From Laspinema palackyanum D2a (lineage in GTDB: Bacteria; Cyanobacteriota; Cyanobacteriia; Cyanobacteriales; Laspinemataceae), in contig JAMXFF010000017.1 of assembly GCA_025370845.1 (NCBI GenBank), positions 18,865 to 82,864 on the forward strand: 64,000 bases of DNA, in the 5' to 3' direction. Each line of letters starts with the position of its first letter. Position 1 is the first letter of the stretch. The notes under the pieces were generated by a model, which did not search any database, was not told where the DNA came from, and saw only the letters and a program-made list of their open reading frames with translations. Made by a program: the position numbers and the translations under genes. This document shows, piece after piece, positions 36,288-44,442 of this stretch.

Positions 36288-37485
36288 TAACAAGCCTTAT
36301 GCATATAATCCTGACTCCCAGGAAAAGGGGGTTGACAATAGCGAGAACCAGGAGATTCAGGCTCAGACTAGCGAAAATGCAGAATCTAAGCAAGATGAAT
36401 CATCAGGTTCAGGCATCGGTGCGAGGATAGCAGGAGCGGCAGTCGGGGGGATACTCGGTGCTCGCTCTGGAGGAATCGTTGGTGCCGTAGCAGGCTCAGT
36501 TGCTGGCGCTATGATTGGTAAGGGTACTGCTGATACGGTTAACCGTGCTGTAGATAATTTAGGGGATGCAGCACACAGTGTCGCAGACGGTATTACCCAC
36601 ACTGTAGAAGATCTAGGGACAGTAGCAAAGGAAACTGCTGAGGAAATTAAACCCTCTATCAAAGCTACAGCAGAAGCAGTCAAGGAGACTGTTGAGGAAA
36701 CCAAGCCTTCGATTAAAGGGATAGCCGAATCTGTCAACGAGACAGTTAAGGAAAGCAAGCCTTCTGTAGTAAATGCAGTCAAGAGCGCATCCGAGGAAGT
36801 CCAACCTACGATTAGAGAAGTAAAAGATTCGGTCAAGCAGACAGTCGAAGGTGTCAAGCCTTCTATACAAAGTGCAGCAGACTCTATTAAGAGCACTGCG
36901 GATGAAGTTAAACCTTCTGCCAAAGCTGTAGCTCAGGAAATTGAAGGGGCAACTAAGGATCTCAGAGCGACGGTAAAAGATACAGCGAAAGCAGTTGAGC
37001 CATCTATAAAAAGCGCAGCCCACTCGCTTGAGTCATCGGGCAAGAGAGCCGCTGAATCCATGAAGTCCTCTGCTCAAAGCGCAGCCCAATCTGCTAAAGA
37101 TGCAGCGCAAGATGTTAAGCATGATGTTAAATCATCGGCCCACAATGCTGCCGAATCTGCTAAAGATGCAGCGCAGGATGTTAAGCATGATGTTAAGGCC
37201 CCAAATCCAACGCCTTATGCTAAAGGTGCAGGGTATGATGTTAAGTCATCGATCCCAAATCCAACCCCATTGTCTTCAGGGACAGGGCCTGATGTTAAGT
37301 CATCTGCCCAAAAAGCAGCCCAATCTGCTAAAGGTACAAGGCAGGATGTTAAGTTATCTGCCCAATATCTAGCTGACTCCGCTGCAGAGAAAAACAAGGA
37401 GAACGAGAGCGATATTCAAATCTCCGGCAGTCCTGAAGTCAAGGACAAAGTGGTCATTCATGACACTAGAATCACTAATGACTAG
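36265..37485 (+). CDS. LEA-like amphipathic repeat protein with glycine-zipper segment
   Basis: A 406-residue, strongly hydrophilic protein. A disordered N-terminus (1-45) precedes a Gly/Ala-rich segment (about 48-88; GAAVGGILGARSGGIVGAVA) that looks like a glycine zipper or membrane-inserting hairpin. From about 95 to 370 it is a run of 11- to 22-residue Lys/Glu/Ala/Ser repeats (EEIKPSIKATAEAVKETVEE type; AAQDVKHDVKSSAHNAAESA type), as in group 3 LEA proteins. LEA proteins protect membranes and proteins during drying; that role here is inferred. The repeats imply internal duplication. Confidence 0.75.
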   Translation: MSDNKPNFNKPYAYNPDSQEKGVDNSENQEIQAQTSENAESKQDESSGSGIGARIAGAAVGGILGARSGGIVGAVAGSVAGAMIGKGTADTVNRAVDNLGDAAHSVADGITHTVEDLGTVAKETAEEIKPSIKATAEAVKETVEETKPSIKGIAESVNETVKESKPSVVNAVKSASEEVQPTIREVKDSVKQTVEGVKPSIQSAADSIKSTADEVKPSAKAVAQEIEGATKDLRATVKDTAKAVEPSIKSAAHSLESSGKRAAESMKSSAQSAAQSAKDAAQDVKHDVKSSAHNAAESAKDAAQDVKHDVKAPNPTPYAKGAGYDVKSSIPNPTPLSSGTGPDVKSSAQKAAQSAKGTRQDVKLSAQYLADSAAEKNKENESDIQISGSPEVKDKVVIHDTRITND

Positions 37486-37541
37486 GTAAAGTAATGACTT
37501 AACTACAGCTTGTTAAAGCTAGGGCTAAGAGAGTTTAACAG

Positions 37542-37573
37542 AGAGTGGATCTTGGTAAAGGGTCCACTCTTTG
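37542..37573 (+). terminator. Terminator after LEA-like gene
   Basis: The stem AGAGTGGA/TCCACTCT closes a loop of about 13 nt and is followed by TTT. Confidence 0.7.
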
Positions 37574-37576
37574 CTA

Positions 37577-37661
37577 TGTAACGGACTCTGACAGTACCAG
37601 GAGCAATATAGAGAAGGTCTGCAATTTCCTGATTGCTCCCTCCGACTCCAATTAAAACTTG
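37577..37661 (-). pseudogene. Remnant of a LuxR/NarL-type helix-turn-helix
   Basis: Read on the minus strand, these 28 codons give QVLIGVGGSNQEIADLLYIA followed by PGTVRVRY, matching the GerE/LuxR DNA-binding motif (SNxEIAxxLxIxxGTVRVH). No start, no receiver domain and no continuing frame are present, so this is a leftover fragment of a response-regulator gene. Confidence 0.55.
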
Positions 37662-37776
37662 ACAAAACAACTAAATAATGATAATAAAAATATCTTTATC
37701 CCCCGACTGTGGTGGCTGCATTCCTGTCGCTGCAACCTGTTGGGGTGTCGGTCAACCCAGACATTACCCAGAAACT

Positions 37777-37832
37777 TAACAAAATTTAATCAATTAGGCT
37801 ATACTGTAGCCTGAATATATCAAAATGATATA
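37777..37832 (+). promoter_or_regulatory. padR promoter with two inverted repeats
   Basis: A -35-like TTAACA and -10 TATACT (about 37801) are 18 bp apart. The -10 lies inside the palindrome GGCTA-tactg-TAGCC (37797-37811). A second palindrome, TATATC-aaaat-GATATA (37816-37832), ends 1 bp before the padR ATG. Both are placed where an autorepressor would block transcription. Confidence 0.65.
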
Positions 37833-37833
37833 A

Positions 37834-38403
37834 ATGCTTGAACTCTCTGCTTTAGGACTCCTGCAGCGCCATCCCTTACATGGCTACAGGTTGAAGCAAG
37901 AACTGGAGCTATTTATGAGTAGCTGCATGAGCGTCAACTATGGAGCCATTTACCCATTGCTGAAACGGTTGGAGGAACGGGGTTACATTGCTGCGATCGC
38001 CCGGGAATCTGGAGACGCAGGTCCCAGTCGCACGATTTATGGCATTACTCCTAGTGGGCGCGATCGCTGGCGGCAGAAAATGCTCGAACATCCCCAGGAT
38101 AGCTGGGTGAAAAGTCGCGCTCGTTTTGCGATTAAATGTTTCTTTTTCAGCGATTTAGAACCGGAGGCGAGGCTGGAATTAATGGAACATCGTTTAGTGC
38201 TTTGTCGCGCTCGATACAAAAGTTTCAGCGAAAAACCTTTGCCGGAGGATTCCTATCAAGTCGCTGTCTGGAATCGACATCTGGATGTTCTCAAATCAGA
38301 AATCAAATGGGTGCAAGAACAAATTGCCATTGAGGTGCAACAGTCGGGACATGGGGATAGGGGGAAAGCAAAGGGAGGGGCAAATCACTTAGGCGATCGC
38401 TAA
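37834..38403 (+). CDS. PadR-family transcriptional regulator of the RND efflux operon
   Basis: A 189-residue protein with the N-terminal PadR winged helix (LSALGLLQRHPLHGYRLKQE, then YGAIYPLLKRLEERGYI and GPSRTIYGITPSGRDR) and a C-terminal dimerisation helix pair (VLCRARYKSF, LDVLKSEIKWVQEQ). PadR proteins typically repress efflux genes and respond to toxic phenolic or drug ligands. It lies 91 bp before the RND adaptor gene, in the same direction, and its own start is overlapped by palindromes, so autoregulation is likely. A decayed second copy lies at 35451. Confidence 0.9.
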   Translation: MLELSALGLLQRHPLHGYRLKQELELFMSSCMSVNYGAIYPLLKRLEERGYIAAIARESGDAGPSRTIYGITPSGRDRWRQKMLEHPQDSWVKSRARFAIKCFFFSDLEPEARLELMEHRLVLCRARYKSFSEKPLPEDSYQVAVWNRHLDVLKSEIKWVQEQIAIEVQQSGHGDRGKAKGGANHLGDR

Positions 38404-38494
38404 GTTTCGTCATCGGTTTAAATCCCTTAATTAATACATCCCCCATAAAACTTTAACTTATTGATTAAAAAGTCGAACAAAAACAGGGAAAAAC

Positions 38495-40423
38495 ATGAAA
38501 TCACCAAACCCTTCCAATGGAGAACTGGAAACTAAAGAAACCGTAAACTCTGTTGCTGTCGAAAGCGAATTAGAGCAACAGCAAGACAACCCATTACGAG
38601 GGAAAAAGCGCCGGTTTAAATGGAGCAGCAGGCGGGGCCGATCGCTCGCTTCTGCTCTGTTTCTTTTATTATTAGTAGCCGGGGGTGGTACCGGCTGGTA
38701 TTTCTGGCAATGGCGGCAAACCGCAATGGCGAGTAGCGAACAGCAAGGCGGACCCCAACGCCCCCAAGGGGTGGCGGTGCGATTAGCGACCGTGGAAATG
38801 ACCAATTTAAGGGAAACCTCGGAGTTTGTCGGGACCCTAGAAGCCCAACAGGCAGCAGTGGTGCGCCCAGAAATGGCGGGAAGGGTGAGTCAGATTAATG
38901 TCAAAGCGGGGGATAAAGTCTCCCGAGGGGATATGATTGCCCGGATTGATACTCGGGAAATTGAAGCCAGACTCCGCCAAGCCCAGGCAGCCCAAGCGCG
39001 GGCGCAATCTCGGGTTGCAGAGTTACAAGCGGGAACGCGACCGGAGGAAATTGCCCAAGGAGAGGCTCGTTTAGCCGCAGCGGAGGCCCGATTGGCAGAG
39101 GTACTCGCGGGGACTCGTCCGGAGGAAATTGCTCAGGCTCAAGCGCGGTTGCGGCAAGCTGAGGCCCGATTAGCTGAATTGCGGGCGGGGACTCGTCCGG
39201 AAGAGATTGCTCAAGCGGAAGCTCGGTTACTACAGGCGCGATCGCAACTGGAATCCTTACGGGCGGGGAGTCGCGGGGATGAAATTGCCCAAGCTCAAGC
39301 CCAAATTGCCGATGCTCAAGCGCGGGTGGAGTTAACCACGGAACGGGTGGAACGGAATCGGGAGTTAGCGGATCAAGGGGCAATTTCCCGCGATCGCTTT
39401 GATGAAGTGGTCACGGAAAGCCGTCGCGCTCAAGCGGATTTACAACGATTTCGCCAACGGGTGGAGGAGTTGGAAAACCAGCGACAGGAGGACATTATCG
39501 GCGCTGAATTGCAAGTGACTGAAGCGGAACAAGCCTTAGCCCAGCAGCAACGGGGGGCGCGTCCTGAAGAAATTGCTCAGGCTCAAGCAGCGGTGGCGGA
39601 AGCCCAGCAACTGCTAAATCAGCTAAAAAATGGCGCAAGACCCGAAGAAATTGCCCGCGCAGAAGCGGAGGTGGAAGAAACAAGGCAAGAGTTACGACAA
39701 TTAGAGAATGGGACCCGACCCGAGGAGATTGACCAAGCTCAGGCACAAGTGGCGGAGGCGATCGCCCAAGTGAGAGCGTTGGAGGTGCAGTTACAAGATG
39801 CCAATGTCGTCGCACCCTTTGAGGGAATTGTGGGCGATATTCCAGCGAAAGTGGGAGATGTCGTCAGTATCGGGCAGGAATTAACAACGTTGACCCAAAA
39901 TGATGCGTTGGAATTGCGGCTGTCGATTCCCCTGGAACGCGGGTCTGAGCTGAAGTTAGGGATGCCGGTGGAAATTACTGATGCCAATGGACAACCGTTG
40001 AGTACGGGGACGGTGAGTTTTGTTTCTCCCACGGTGAATTCTGATTCTCAAACGATTTTAGCTAAGGCTAGTTTTGCCAATCAAGGACAACTGCGCGATC
40101 GCCAGTTTGTGCGGGCTAAGTTGGTTTGGGACGAACGGAACAATCGGATTGTGGTACCCACGACGGCGATTACCTTCCAAGGGGAAGAGCGATTTATCTT
40201 TGTGGCGCGAGGGGAGGACCCGGTGACGGCGGAACGAGTGGCGGTAACCCTGGGATTGGTCCAAGGCGATCGGGCGGAAGTGGTCGAAGGATTGGCAAAC
40301 GGCGATCGCATCGTCATTTCTGGTTTACAACGCCTCTCCGATGGCGCTCAGATTCGTCCAATTGTCGATGAACCGGCAGCAGCGAATCCCGAGTCATCTC
40401 CGGAGGCAGGAACATCTCCGTAG
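38495..40423 (+). CDS. RND periplasmic adaptor (HlyD/AcrA type) with expanded repeat hairpin
   Basis: A 642-residue membrane fusion protein. One N-terminal transmembrane anchor (about 48-72, SALFLLLLVAGGGTGWYFW), a lipoyl half (VRPEMAGRVSQINVKAGDKV), a very long coiled-coil hairpin (about 145-430), the second lipoyl half (VVAPFEGIVGDIPAKVGDVV) and a beta-barrel/MP domain. The hairpin is built from 26-residue repeats of the AGTRPEEIAQAQARL type, about four in the ascending helix and three in the descending helix. Usual adaptors are 350-420 residues. It links the RND pump encoded downstream to an outer membrane channel; no TolC gene is adjacent. Confidence 0.92.
   Translation: MKSPNPSNGELETKETVNSVAVESELEQQQDNPLRGKKRRFKWSSRRGRSLASALFLLLLVAGGGTGWYFWQWRQTAMASSEQQGGPQRPQGVAVRLATVEMTNLRETSEFVGTLEAQQAAVVRPEMAGRVSQINVKAGDKVSRGDMIARIDTREIEARLRQAQAAQARAQSRVAELQAGTRPEEIAQGEARLAAAEARLAEVLAGTRPEEIAQAQARLRQAEARLAELRAGTRPEEIAQAEARLLQARSQLESLRAGSRGDEIAQAQAQIADAQARVELTTERVERNRELADQGAISRDRFDEVVTESRRAQADLQRFRQRVEELENQRQEDIIGAELQVTEAEQALAQQQRGARPEEIAQAQAAVAEAQQLLNQLKNGARPEEIARAEAEVEETRQELRQLENGTRPEEIDQAQAQVAEAIAQVRALEVQLQDANVVAPFEGIVGDIPAKVGDVVSIGQELTTLTQNDALELRLSIPLERGSELKLGMPVEITDANGQPLSTGTVSFVSPTVNSDSQTILAKASFANQGQLRDRQFVRAKLVWDERNNRIVVPTTAITFQGEERFIFVARGEDPVTAERVAVTLGLVQGDRAEVVEGLANGDRIVISGLQRLSDGAQIRPIVDEPAAANPESSPEAGTSP
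39020..39740 (+). repeat. Coding repeats in the adaptor hairpin
   Basis: About seven degenerate 78-bp units encode (G/A)xRPEEIAQAxA..., four before and three after the hairpin turn. They explain the unusual length of the adaptor. Confidence 0.8.
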
Positions 40424-40773
40424 GTGAGAACGAAAGTCTACAAAACCCCGCACCATTATCAACAGCGGCGGGGGTTAAAACTTTGGGCCTGTAGTGGCGC
40501 TTCGCGAAGCGCCACTACGTCGGGGGTTAAAACCCCCGACTAATAGCTTAAGTCGGTTAAAAACCGACTAACAACCCCAAAAGATGAGACTTTCAGTCGG
40601 TTTTAACCGACTTTAGCCAATCGTTTTAACCTCCGCCAGGTGTGGCTAAAAACCCCAAAAGATGAGACTTTCAGTCGGTTTTAACCGACTTTAGCTATTA
40701 GGCGGGGGTTTGAACCCCCGCCGGGTCTGGCTTAATCAAGAACTAGCCCTAATCCTCGCGAATCCCTAACACA
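40424..40773. other. Repeat-rich spacer between adaptor and RND pump genes
   Basis: 350 bp made almost entirely of palindromes: GTAGTGGCGCTTCGCGAAGC-type 28-nt palindrome (40491-40518), a 22-nt palindrome (40519-40540, GTCGGGGGTTAAAACCCCCG...), two copies of a 45-bp unit (40573-40617 and 40651-40695) each containing CAGTCGGTTTTAACCGACT-type stems, and GGCGGGGG/CCCCCGCC (about 40701-40722). The stems may reduce read-through from the adaptor to the pump gene. A separate promoter for the pump is possible. Confidence 0.75.
40491..40722. repeat. Clustered intergenic palindromes
   Basis: At least five perfect or near-perfect palindromes of 18-28 nt lie in 230 bp. The first shares its CTTCGCGAAG-type core design (TTCGCGAA) with the MITE family seen at 7297 and 35402. 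Confidence 0.75.
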
Positions 40774-43700
40774 ATGTTTACTACTTTTTTTGTCAAACGC
40801 CCGGTTTTCGCCTCCGTCTGTTCCCTGTTGATTATCATCATTGGGTTAGTCGGTTATACAAGATTGCCGGTGCAGGAATTTCCCAGTATTGATCCGCCTG
40901 TTGTGACGGTATCCACGGTTTATCCCGGTGCCAGTCCCCTGGTGGTGGAAACCGAAGTCACAGAAATTTTAGAAGGTCAACTGAATGGGATTGAAGGGAT
41001 TAAAACCCTCACATCCCAAAGTCGAGAAGGGGTGAGTTCGATTACCCTCCAGTTTAACCTCGATCGCGATATTGATTTGGCCGCCCAAGACGTGCGATCG
41101 CGAGTCGATCGGGCCCTGCGTCAACTCCCCGAGGATGTCGATACTCCCCAAGTCACCAAACAAGAAGGGGATGTTTCTCCCATCGTGTGGTTTGCCTTAT
41201 TTGGGGAAAATTACACCTCCCTCGAATTAAGTGACTATGCCGAACAGTTTATTACAGACAATATGGAAACTGTTCCTGGGGTCAGTAATATCTTTATCGG
41301 GGGTCAACGGCGCTATGCGATGCGATTATGGATCGACCCGGTGAAGTTGGCAGCGCGGAATTTGACGGTTTTGGATATTGAACGTGCCTTACGTCAAGAA
41401 AACTTAGAAATTCCCGGGGGTTTAGTCGAGGGAGAACAATCGGAATATTCGGTACGGGTTCTGGGGAGATTGCAAACACCGCAGGAATATGAAGACTTAA
41501 TTATTCAGCGCAATCCTGATGGGACGCAAATTCGATTTAAAGATGTGGGACGGGCGGAAATTGGTGCAGAAAGCGATCGCTCGTTTGTCCGGTTTAAGGG
41601 CATTCCCGCAGTTTCTCTAGGGGTTGTAAAGCTCTCCAGTGCCAATACCATTGATGTAGCTCGCGGTGCCAAAGCTAAAATGGAGGAACTCTCCAAAAAT
41701 TTCCCCGAAGGGTTAAATTATCAGGTAGCTTTTGATACTTCGGAATTTGTGGAACTCGCCATTGATGAAGTTTGGATTTCCCTTTTTCTGGGAACCTTGT
41801 TAGTTATTCTGATTATCTTTGTCTTCCTACGGGACTGGCGATCGACTTTAATTCCTGCCGTCACCATTCCCATTTCCTTGATCGGTGCATTTGCCATCAT
41901 GTTTATTCTCGGGTATTCTATTAATACCCTGACTTTATTTTCCTTGACCTTAGCGACTGGGTTAGTCGTGGATGATACAATTGTTGTCCTGGAAAATATT
42001 GTTCGGTATATTCAAGAGAAAAACATGAAACCCTACCAAGCCGCAATACTGGGGGTGGGTGAGGTGGTATTTGCTGTGATTGCCACCACCGTGGTGTTAA
42101 TTGCTGTGTTTATGCCTGTCGGTTTTTCTGGGGGAAATACCGGGCGGTTATTTACCGAATTTGCCCTCACTCTCGCGGGGTCGGTGGTAATTTCTTCTTT
42201 TGTTGCCTTGACCTTAGCACCGGCATTATCTGCCCGCCTTTTAAAGCGAGACGCAGAAATGAAAGGTGGGGTATTTGCGATTATCGAATTCTTTTTTGAT
42301 CGCATGGAACGGGCATATCGGTGGTCTTTGCGAAAAATCATGCCCTTTAAAGCGATTGTCGTCATTGCCTTTATCGGGTCTTTAGCTTTAACCGTCTTCT
42401 TATTTAATCAAGTCCCCAAAGAATTCATTCCTACCGATGACCGAGGGGCAATTTTTACGATTGTTCGAGGTCCGCAAGGGGTGACGATTAATTACACCGA
42501 TAATGTGATGCGACAGGTAGAAGAGGCGTATAGTAAAATCCCGGAAGTTAGAAGTTATTTAACCATTGGTGCATTTGGTCGGGGGACTCCCGGTCAAGTG
42601 AATCAAGGATTTGCCTTTGTTCGCCTCCAACCTTGGGCGGAACGAACTGAAGCGGGTCAGTCTCAACAGGAGATTATTGGTCGCTTATTCGGTCAGTTTT
42701 CCCAGATTACAGATGCGGTCGTTTTACCCATTAATCCCCCTTCTTTACCGGGTGCAGGGTTTAGTCAACCTGTAGAATTTGTGCTGCAAGGCACTGATTT
42801 AGAGGAACTGGCTCGGGTTTCCGAAGACTTGGCCAATCAAGCCAATGAATTGCCGGAATTAATGAACGTGGACACAGATTTAACCCTGACTAAACCGGAA
42901 CTATTAATTACCATTGACCGCGCACAAGCCGCGAATTTAGGCATTTCGGTCCAGGATATTTCCCGAACCTTACAAATCATGTTTGGGGGACAGCAGATTA
43001 CCAATTTTAACCGAGGAAACCGCCGGTATGATGTCATTGTCCAATCGGAAAAAGAATTCCGATCCTCTCCCCAAGATATTGAACAAACCTATATTCGCAC
43101 CCAGTCTGGGCAGTCTGTTCCGCTCAGTAGTGTGGTGACGGTTAGTCCTTCAACGACACCCCCTCAAATTAACCACTATAATCGCTATCGTGCGGCGACT
43201 ATTTCTGGTTCTCCCGCCCAAGGATTCACCTTGGGAGATGCCTTAAATGCCTTAGAAAATTTAGCCCCTTCCGTTATTCCGGCTGATATGCGAGTGACTC
43301 TCGCGGGTCAGTCTTTGGAATATCGAGAATCTGGACAATCGACCCTATTTATCTTCGGATTATCCCTGGTCTTTATTTTCTTGGTGTTAGCGGCTCAGTT
43401 TGAAAGCTACATTGACCCAATTATCATTCTTTTGGCTGTTCCCTTGTCCCTTTTGGGGGCATTTTCTGCTTTGTTAATGGCGGGGCTAGATTTAAACATT
43501 TACAGTCAAATTGGGTTAATCATGCTGATTGGGTTGGCAACGAAAAACTCAATTTTGATTGTGGAATTTGCCAATCAGCGTCGGGAAGAAGGACTCTCGA
43601 TTACCAAGGCGGCGATCGATTCGGCAAGGGTGAGATTTCGTCCCATTTTAATGACCGCTTTTTCTACGATTTTCGGATTGTTACCCCTAGCATTTGCCAC

Positions 43701-43986
43701 GGGGGCGGGGGCATCGGCCCGGGTGGCGATCGGGATGTCCGTTGTGGGGGGAATGTTTGTTTCTACGGTATTAAGTTTGTATGTCATTCCGGTGTTTTAT
43801 ACCATTGCCATGAAAGCGCAATATCGGTTAATGCACAAAGGACATGATGAAACAGACAGCACAGTTTCTGCCGAAACTGTGGAACAGGGGTCGGTTTCAA
43901 ATGGCAATGGGAAGACTACCCAAACCTTGAGAAAAGTAGAACAAGAACAAGGCGATCGCGAAAATCTCCCCTCGGGGCGACGCTAA
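40774..43986 (+). CDS. RND multidrug efflux pump, HAE1 family
   Basis: A 1070-residue inner-membrane RND transporter with the usual 12-helix, two large periplasmic loop layout. The proton-relay motif GLVVDDTIVVLENI (about residues 393-406) is intact, as is the N-terminal FFVKRPVFA and the second-half VPLSLLGAF. It is expected to expel hydrophobic toxins by proton antiport with the adaptor at 38495. An extended hydrophilic tail (about 1025-1070) follows the last helix. The gene is followed by a very strong hairpin. Confidence 0.95.
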   Translation: MFTTFFVKRPVFASVCSLLIIIIGLVGYTRLPVQEFPSIDPPVVTVSTVYPGASPLVVETEVTEILEGQLNGIEGIKTLTSQSREGVSSITLQFNLDRDIDLAAQDVRSRVDRALRQLPEDVDTPQVTKQEGDVSPIVWFALFGENYTSLELSDYAEQFITDNMETVPGVSNIFIGGQRRYAMRLWIDPVKLAARNLTVLDIERALRQENLEIPGGLVEGEQSEYSVRVLGRLQTPQEYEDLIIQRNPDGTQIRFKDVGRAEIGAESDRSFVRFKGIPAVSLGVVKLSSANTIDVARGAKAKMEELSKNFPEGLNYQVAFDTSEFVELAIDEVWISLFLGTLLVILIIFVFLRDWRSTLIPAVTIPISLIGAFAIMFILGYSINTLTLFSLTLATGLVVDDTIVVLENIVRYIQEKNMKPYQAAILGVGEVVFAVIATTVVLIAVFMPVGFSGGNTGRLFTEFALTLAGSVVISSFVALTLAPALSARLLKRDAEMKGGVFAIIEFFFDRMERAYRWSLRKIMPFKAIVVIAFIGSLALTVFLFNQVPKEFIPTDDRGAIFTIVRGPQGVTINYTDNVMRQVEEAYSKIPEVRSYLTIGAFGRGTPGQVNQGFAFVRLQPWAERTEAGQSQQEIIGRLFGQFSQITDAVVLPINPPSLPGAGFSQPVEFVLQGTDLEELARVSEDLANQANELPELMNVDTDLTLTKPELLITIDRAQAANLGISVQDISRTLQIMFGGQQITNFNRGNRRYDVIVQSEKEFRSSPQDIEQTYIRTQSGQSVPLSSVVTVSPSTTPPQINHYNRYRAATISGSPAQGFTLGDALNALENLAPSVIPADMRVTLAGQSLEYRESGQSTLFIFGLSLVFIFLVLAAQFESYIDPIIILLAVPLSLLGAFSALLMAGLDLNIYSQIGLIMLIGLATKNSILIVEFANQRREEGLSITKAAIDSARVRFRPILMTAFSTIFGLLPLAFATGAGASARVAIGMSVVGGMFVSTVLSLYVIPVFYTIAMKAQYRLMHKGHDETDSTVSAETVEQGSVSNGNGKTTQTLRKVEQEQGDRENLPSGRR

Positions 43987-44040
43987 GTCAATTGGAAGTT
44001 CCATCTGCACTAGGTGGAACTTCCAGTTGACTCTAATTTC
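43986..44040 (+). terminator. Strong terminator after RND pump gene
   Basis: An 18-bp stem (AGTCAATTGGAAGTTCCA with TGGAACTTCCAGTTGACT, one wobble) starts 1 bp before the end of the stop codon. Confidence 0.85.
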
Positions 44041-44154
44041 CGCTACCCACTCTAAACTTTAAGAAAACAACACTTAGTTTCCCCTTGCGGATTTCCAGAA
44101 AATTACAATATACTAAATTAGCCTGTACCTATCATTAAAACCACCACCCTAAAA

Positions 44155-44301
44155 ATGGCCCGAGATGAGTTATTACAAATTCGGATTAGTACCCAAGAAA
44201 AAGAGCGTCTGCAATTAGAAGCAGAACGGCGTGGGGTATCCATGTCTGAAGTCATTCGTGACTATATCAAACGTTTGCCTAAATCAAAAAAAGAAGAGTA
44301 A
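44155..44301 (+). CDS. Small ribbon-helix-helix (CopG-like) protein, 48 aa
   Basis: A 48-codon ATG frame: MARDELLQIRISTQEKERLQ then EAERRGVSMSEVIRDYIKRL, a textbook ribbon-helix-helix of the CopG/Arc type (beta strand LQIRIS, then two helices). Such proteins are transcriptional regulators or antitoxins. No toxin gene follows; the next gene is a peptidase. It is either an orphan antitoxin or a small regulator. Confidence 0.8.
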   Translation: MARDELLQIRISTQEKERLQLEAERRGVSMSEVIRDYIKRLPKSKKEE

Positions 44302-44442
44302 TTCCGCCGGTAGACTTCATTCAAGACCCAGAGGGTCTCATCCCAACCGGGCATGGATTACCCCTGACTCGCGAAAGACCGTCTTTTTGATATGGTATGT
44401 AGAGTGACTTGATTGATGGCCCTCGACTGAAAGAGATAGAAT

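Larger units (their letters stand above)
37486..37833. other. Region between LEA-like gene and padR
   Basis: 348 bp holding a terminator (37542-37572), a short antisense remnant of a LuxR-type helix-turn-helix (37577-37661) and the padR promoter with two inverted repeats (37777-37832). Confidence 0.7.

Noticed and set aside
39495-39815. Pro/Leu-rich antisense frames across the adaptor gene (also 38901-39383)
   Set aside because: They mirror the coding repeats of the adaptor hairpin in another frame; composition explains their openness.
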